Positions 60,549 through 64,000 of a stretch of 64,000 bases of DNA are shown piece after piece. How positions within the stretch are numbered: the stretch's first letter is position 1; each line of letters opens with the position of its first letter. The notes beneath the pieces are model-generated. The model was not told the origin of the DNA. It made no database searches and saw only the letters and a list, made by a program, of their open reading frames with translations. The DNA is from Methanobacterium alkalithermotolerans (GTDB lineage: Archaea > Methanobacteriota > Methanobacteria > Methanobacteriales > Methanobacteriaceae): contig NZ_CP058560.1 in assembly GCF_018141185.1 (NCBI RefSeq), positions 806,001-870,000 of the forward strand. Reading direction: 5' to 3'. Both the position numbers and the translations under genes were made by a program.

Positions 60549-61190
60549 GTGCATAGTCATAACCAGAAATATTACTGGGATAAAGTAGCAGAAGAAAAGG
60601 AATTCCCCACTCCCTTCCAGTTTGCTGAATTTAAAAAATATGTCTTAGAGGATATGAGTATTCTGGATGTGGGTTGTGGTTATGGAAGGACTCTGGCTCA
60701 ACTAAAAAGTAAAGGATTTCATTATTTAAAGGGCATTGATTATTCCCAGGGTATGATTAACCGGGGTATGCGTCTTTATCCAGATTTAGATTTGATTAAA
60801 ACTGATGGAGAAAAAATACCATATGGTGATGCTGAATTTGATGTGGTGATATTACTTGCAGTTTTAACATCCATTTATCATGATGATGATCAGAGAAAAT
60901 TAATATCCGAAATTCAGCGGGTTTTAAAAAGGAAAGGAATATTGTACATCAATGATTATCTATTAAATCAGGATCAGAGAAATATGGATCGTTACAAAAA
61001 ATATAAATCAGATTATAATATTTATGGAGTCTTTAAGCTTTCAGAAGGTGGTGTTTTCAGACACCATACTACAGAACATATTTTAAAACTTACTAAAAGC
61101 TTCAATCCTTTAGTATTTAAAAAAACAGTTTATGATACTATGAATGGACATAAATCAAATGGATTTTATTATATAGGTCGGAAAAAATGA
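60549..61190 (+). CDS. SAM-dependent methyltransferase, class I
   Basis: A protein of 213 residues from a GTG start after GGAGG. The SAM motif I is ILDVGCGYGRTLAQL (about 39-53), motif II is KGIDYSQGMINRG, and EFDVVILLAVLTSIYHDDDQ corresponds to the post-II acidic region. Its small size and ubiE-like motifs suggest a small-molecule or lipid methyltransferase; the substrate is unknown. It is divergent from the tRNA-Ser genes and is followed by a 464-base gap. Confidence 0.88.
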   Translation: MHSHNQKYYWDKVAEEKEFPTPFQFAEFKKYVLEDMSILDVGCGYGRTLAQLKSKGFHYLKGIDYSQGMINRGMRLYPDLDLIKTDGEKIPYGDAEFDVVILLAVLTSIYHDDDQRKLISEIQRVLKRKGILYINDYLLNQDQRNMDRYKKYKSDYNIYGVFKLSEGGVFRHHTTEHILKLTKSFNPLVFKKTVYDTMNGHKSNGFYYIGRKK

Positions 61191-61654
61191 TTAATATTTA
61201 GACACAGAATAATATTGCAATTATAATTTTTTGATAAATCCCCGGATTTATGCGTTTTAGTCTTAAAACTATGAACCTGTGATTTAATAAATGAATTAAT
61301 GCTTTTTTATCAGTTAAATAATATATATCTGACCAAGAGCATCTTAAAATTGAAGCAGTGTGCTTTTGGCTTAATGTGATGATTAATGTTTCTATATATG
61401 TAGGTCTTCCCTGGGCATTTACACTCTCTTCTTGTAAAGTAGGCCTATATAGAAATATGGTTGCAGTATTTTAAAGGTATTGCTAAAGACATCGTAATTT
61501 TAACATCGTGCAGGTAATTAAAATAATAGTTAATTCTCGATAGAATTTGTTTTGGAATCTATTCTACCTATTTTGGCTAAAATATTTCAGGCATTTTCAT
61601 ATTCTATTGGAAAAATAAAAAAAGTAAAAAATAATTGGTAGAATACCGACTTTT
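61191..61654. other. Intergenic region between methyltransferase and katG
   Basis: This 464-base convergent gap has no credible gene on either strand. It holds a perfect inverted repeat ATAAATCC-CC-GGATTTAT (61234-61251), 44 bases past the methyltransferase stop. A second, widely spaced inverted repeat TATTCTACC (61560-61568) / GGTAGAATA (61637-61645) lies just beyond the katG stop. Confidence 0.5.
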
Positions 61655-63829
61655 TTACGATAAGTCCAGATCGAACCTATCCAGATTCATAACTTTGTCC
61701 CAGGCCATTATAAAATCGTTTATGAACTTCTCAGAGTAGTCATCACATGCGTAGACTTCTGCCAATGCCCTGAGTTCGGAATTAGAGCCAAAGATTAGGT
61801 CTACACGAGTAGCGGTCCACTTGAGTTCTCCTGTTATCCTATCCCTACCTTCGAATAGATTTTCATCATCTGCAGATGCATCCCATATAGTGCTCATATC
61901 AAGCAAATTCACAAAGAAATCATTGGTAAGTGCTTCTGGTTTTTTTGTGAATACTCCATTTGGAGATTGTTCAAAGTTGGAATTCATAGCACGTAAACCA
62001 CCAACTAGAACCGTCATCTCCGGAACAGTCAATGTTAGTAATTGCGCTTTGTCCACCAGCAATTCTTCAGGTCTAGCAGCATATATGGTCTTTTGATAGT
62101 TGCGGAATCCGTCAGCAATTGGTTCAAGATAAATGAATGAATCAACATCAGTTTCTTCCTGTGAAGCGTCCATTCGTCCCGGTGTAAAGGGTACCTTCAT
62201 ATCATAACCAGCATTTTTAACAGCCTGCTCCACCCCTGCACAGCCTGCTAGAACAATTAAATCTGCCAGAGAGACCATCTTGTCGCCTGACTGGGTCTGG
62301 TTAAATTCAAGCTGAATTCCCTCAAGAATATCCAGCACTTTGGTTAACTGGAGGGGTTGGTTTACTTCCCAATTTTTTTGTGGTTCCAGGCGAATACGGG
62401 CACCATTAGCACCACCACGTTTGTCTGAGCCACGGAAAGTAGACGCAGATGCCCATGCAGTGTAAACCATCTCTGGAATAGTCAAATCAGAATCCATTAT
62501 CCTGTCCTTGAGGGTGTTAATGTCTTCTTCATTAATCAATTCATGATTTACTGCAGGGATAGGGTCCTGCCAGATGAGTTCCTCTTCTGGTACCTCTGGG
62601 CCAAGATAGCGTGACAGTGGTCCCATGTCACGGTGGGTAAGTTTAAACCATGCCCGGGCGAATGCATCTGCAAATTGATCTGGATTTTCATAGAAGCGCC
62701 TTGAAATTTTTTCATAGTCAGGGTCCAATCGTAAAGAGAGGTCTGTGGTTAGCATACCTGGAGTTCGACGTTTTGATGAATCATGAGGATCAGGAACAGT
62801 ACCAGCACCCGCATCACCCTTAGGTTTCCACTGGTAGGCACCGGCCGGACTTTTTGTCAGCTCCCATTCAAATTCAAATAATATCCGGAAGAAGTTATTG
62901 TCCCATTTAATAGGGGTGTTGGTCCAGATAACTTCCGGTCCGCCGGTAATGGTGTCGTTGCCTTTTCCCGTGCCAAATTTGCTCTTCCAGCCAAGACCCT
63001 GCTCCTGAAGGGGAGCTGCTTCTGGCTCTGGACCCACTAATGATGGATCACCAGCCCCGTGGGTTTTACCAAATGCATGGCCACCTGCAATCAGGGCCAC
63101 TGTTTCCTCATCATTCATAGCCATACGAGCAAAACTCTCCCTGATATCACGAGCAGCAGCAATAGGGTCTGGCTTTCCATTAGGTCCTTCCGGGTTAACA
63201 TAAATTAAACCCATCTGAACAGCAGCCAGGGGATTTTCAAGTTCACGATCGCCAGTATAACGTTCATCTTCCAGCCATTCGCTCTCTGAACCCCAGTATA
63301 TATCTTTTTCTGGCTCCCAAATGTCTTCACGCCCACCACCAAAACCAAAAGTCTTAAAGCCCATGGATTCCAGGGCTACATTTCCCACAAGAATCATCAA
63401 GTCAGCCCAGGATATTTTCCGGCCGTATTTCTGCTTAATGGGCCACAAAAGTCGCCTTGCTTTGTCAAGGTTTGCGTTATCAGGCCAGCTGTTTAGAGGG
63501 GCAAAACGCTGACTACCACTTCCTCCTCCACCACGGCCATCACCAATACGGTAAGTACCGGCACTATGCCAGGCCATCCTGATGAATAAAGGCCCATAAT
63601 GACCAAAATCAGCTGGCCACCAATCTTGTGAATCAGTCATAAGTTTATGAAGGTCTTTTTTTAAGGAATCTAAGTCAAGACTCTTGAATTCTTCAGCATA
63701 ATTAAAATCTTCACCCATGGGATCTGACTTAGAGGAATGTTGACGCAGAATATCAAGATTTAATCTTTCTGGCCACCAATCAATGTTAGTCATACCACCA
63801 TTTACCCTTTTTATAGTTTTTTTATGCAT
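61655..63829 (-). CDS. katG: Catalase-peroxidase
   Basis: A protein of 724 residues, full-length KatG with both homologous peroxidase halves. The distal haem triad is Arg84, Trp87 and His88 (RMAWHSAGTYR) and the proximal ligand is His251 (GGHAFGKTHGA). The Met-Tyr-Trp cross-link needed for catalase activity is predicted at Trp87, Tyr210 (GLIYVNPEGPNG) and Met236. No signal peptide, so cytoplasmic. It destroys H2O2, unusual for a strict anaerobe. Bacterial KatG genes are known to have spread to methanogens by transfer, and the richer G+C of this gene fits that. GAGTGA precedes the ATG. Confidence 0.97.
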   Translation of the reverse strand: MHKKTIKRVNGGMTNIDWWPERLNLDILRQHSSKSDPMGEDFNYAEEFKSLDLDSLKKDLHKLMTDSQDWWPADFGHYGPLFIRMAWHSAGTYRIGDGRGGGGSGSQRFAPLNSWPDNANLDKARRLLWPIKQKYGRKISWADLMILVGNVALESMGFKTFGFGGGREDIWEPEKDIYWGSESEWLEDERYTGDRELENPLAAVQMGLIYVNPEGPNGKPDPIAAARDIRESFARMAMNDEETVALIAGGHAFGKTHGAGDPSLVGPEPEAAPLQEQGLGWKSKFGTGKGNDTITGGPEVIWTNTPIKWDNNFFRILFEFEWELTKSPAGAYQWKPKGDAGAGTVPDPHDSSKRRTPGMLTTDLSLRLDPDYEKISRRFYENPDQFADAFARAWFKLTHRDMGPLSRYLGPEVPEEELIWQDPIPAVNHELINEEDINTLKDRIMDSDLTIPEMVYTAWASASTFRGSDKRGGANGARIRLEPQKNWEVNQPLQLTKVLDILEGIQLEFNQTQSGDKMVSLADLIVLAGCAGVEQAVKNAGYDMKVPFTPGRMDASQEETDVDSFIYLEPIADGFRNYQKTIYAARPEELLVDKAQLLTLTVPEMTVLVGGLRAMNSNFEQSPNGVFTKKPEALTNDFFVNLLDMSTIWDASADDENLFEGRDRITGELKWTATRVDLIFGSNSELRALAEVYACDDYSEKFINDFIMAWDKVMNLDRFDLDLS

Positions 63830-63907
63830 TATTTCACTCTCTTTTTACCCTTTCTACTCAATCAGGTTAATTGCAGAACCTTTGGATTTTATGTTTTAGA
63901 TTTTAAA

Positions 63908-63919
63908 TTATTTTATAGC
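63908..63919 (-). promoter_or_regulatory. Putative katG TATA box
   Basis: On the minus strand this reads GCTATAAAATAA, about 80 bases before the katG ATG. A start site 25 bases downstream would give a leader near 55-60 bases. No obvious PerR-type inverted repeat is present in the 170 bases available. Confidence 0.35.
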
Positions 63920-64000
63920 ATGTCATTTAATATGTTTTGAATTTTATAATAGTTTTTCCAATTATTATTATTTACCACTTTTATTAAAAAATTTTTATTA

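Overview
The window looks like a chromosomal segment of a methanogenic archaeon of the family Methanobacteriaceae, most likely Methanobacterium or a close relative. It is AT-rich. It carries an A-type ATP synthase operon, archaeal information-processing genes (tiaS, thg1, aIF-1A, RIO1, an archaeal Pno1/Dim2-like KH protein, topoisomerase VI), corrinoid and molybdopterin genes, and a YcaO-TfuA pair of the kind that thioamidates methyl-coenzyme M reductase. From memory, the gene order resembles the corresponding stretch of Methanothermobacter thermautotrophicus, so most of it reads as ancestral backbone. Likely exceptions are the secreted PKD protein, the bacterial-type katG and possibly the sensor kinase. 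Nothing resembling an insertion sequence, prophage or CRISPR array was seen.

Layout. 1-3.6 kb: the end of a beta-carbonic-anhydrase-like gene, tRNA-Gln, an ATP-grasp gene, a 49-residue membrane protein, a UPF0216 gene and two unknown genes. 3.6-12.8 kb (minus strand): the ATP synthase operon ahaHIKECFABD plus one extra gene, ended by a strong hairpin/U-tract. 12.8-17.2 kb (minus): a short citrate-synthase/citryl-CoA-lyase-like gene, fumarase alpha, a U32-like TIM-barrel gene and a MmgE/PrpD gene. 17.2-25.9 kb: tiaS diverging from an HTH regulator, a TIM-barrel protein, serA, a JAMM protein, thg1, nadX, a PRC-barrel protein and a tRNA-binding protein. 25.9-32.9 kb: an aldehyde dehydrogenase, a TadC/pilin pair, an Xaa-Pro peptidase, a HIT protein, and an iron alcohol dehydrogenase overlapping a PAS histidine kinase.

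33-36.6 kb: an M50 membrane protease, then ycaO-tfuA-larE-like, which reads as a thioamidation and sulfur-transfer set. 36.6-41.3 kb (minus): an unknown gene with a four-CBS protein, UspA, an amidohydrolase, and a secreted protein combining a caspase-like (clan CD) fold with PKD and CARDB-like domains. 41.5-46.8 kb: carAB, rimI and a UPF0146 gene. 47-53.1 kb: a PMR1-like P-type ATPase overlapping cbiJ, a GltS-like carrier and moeA. 53.3-58.2 kb (plus): aIF-1A, rio1, the KH protein, top6B and top6A. 58.5-64 kb: a NYN-domain nuclease-like gene, a GyrI-like gene, two tRNA-Ser genes, a methyltransferase and katG.

Functional themes are energy conservation (an ATP synthase with Na+-type ligand residues in the rotor), partial TCA-type carbon metabolism, MCR and cofactor maturation (YcaO/TfuA, CbiJ, MoeA), translation and ribosome assembly, and oxidative defence (KatG). 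The most interesting unexplained items are the tricarboxylate-like cluster at 12.8-17.1 kb, the LarE-like third gene of the YcaO-TfuA operon, the secreted caspase-like protein, the stand-alone TadC/pilin pair, and two divergent gene pairs whose Shine-Dalgarno sequences lie on the two arms of one palindrome.
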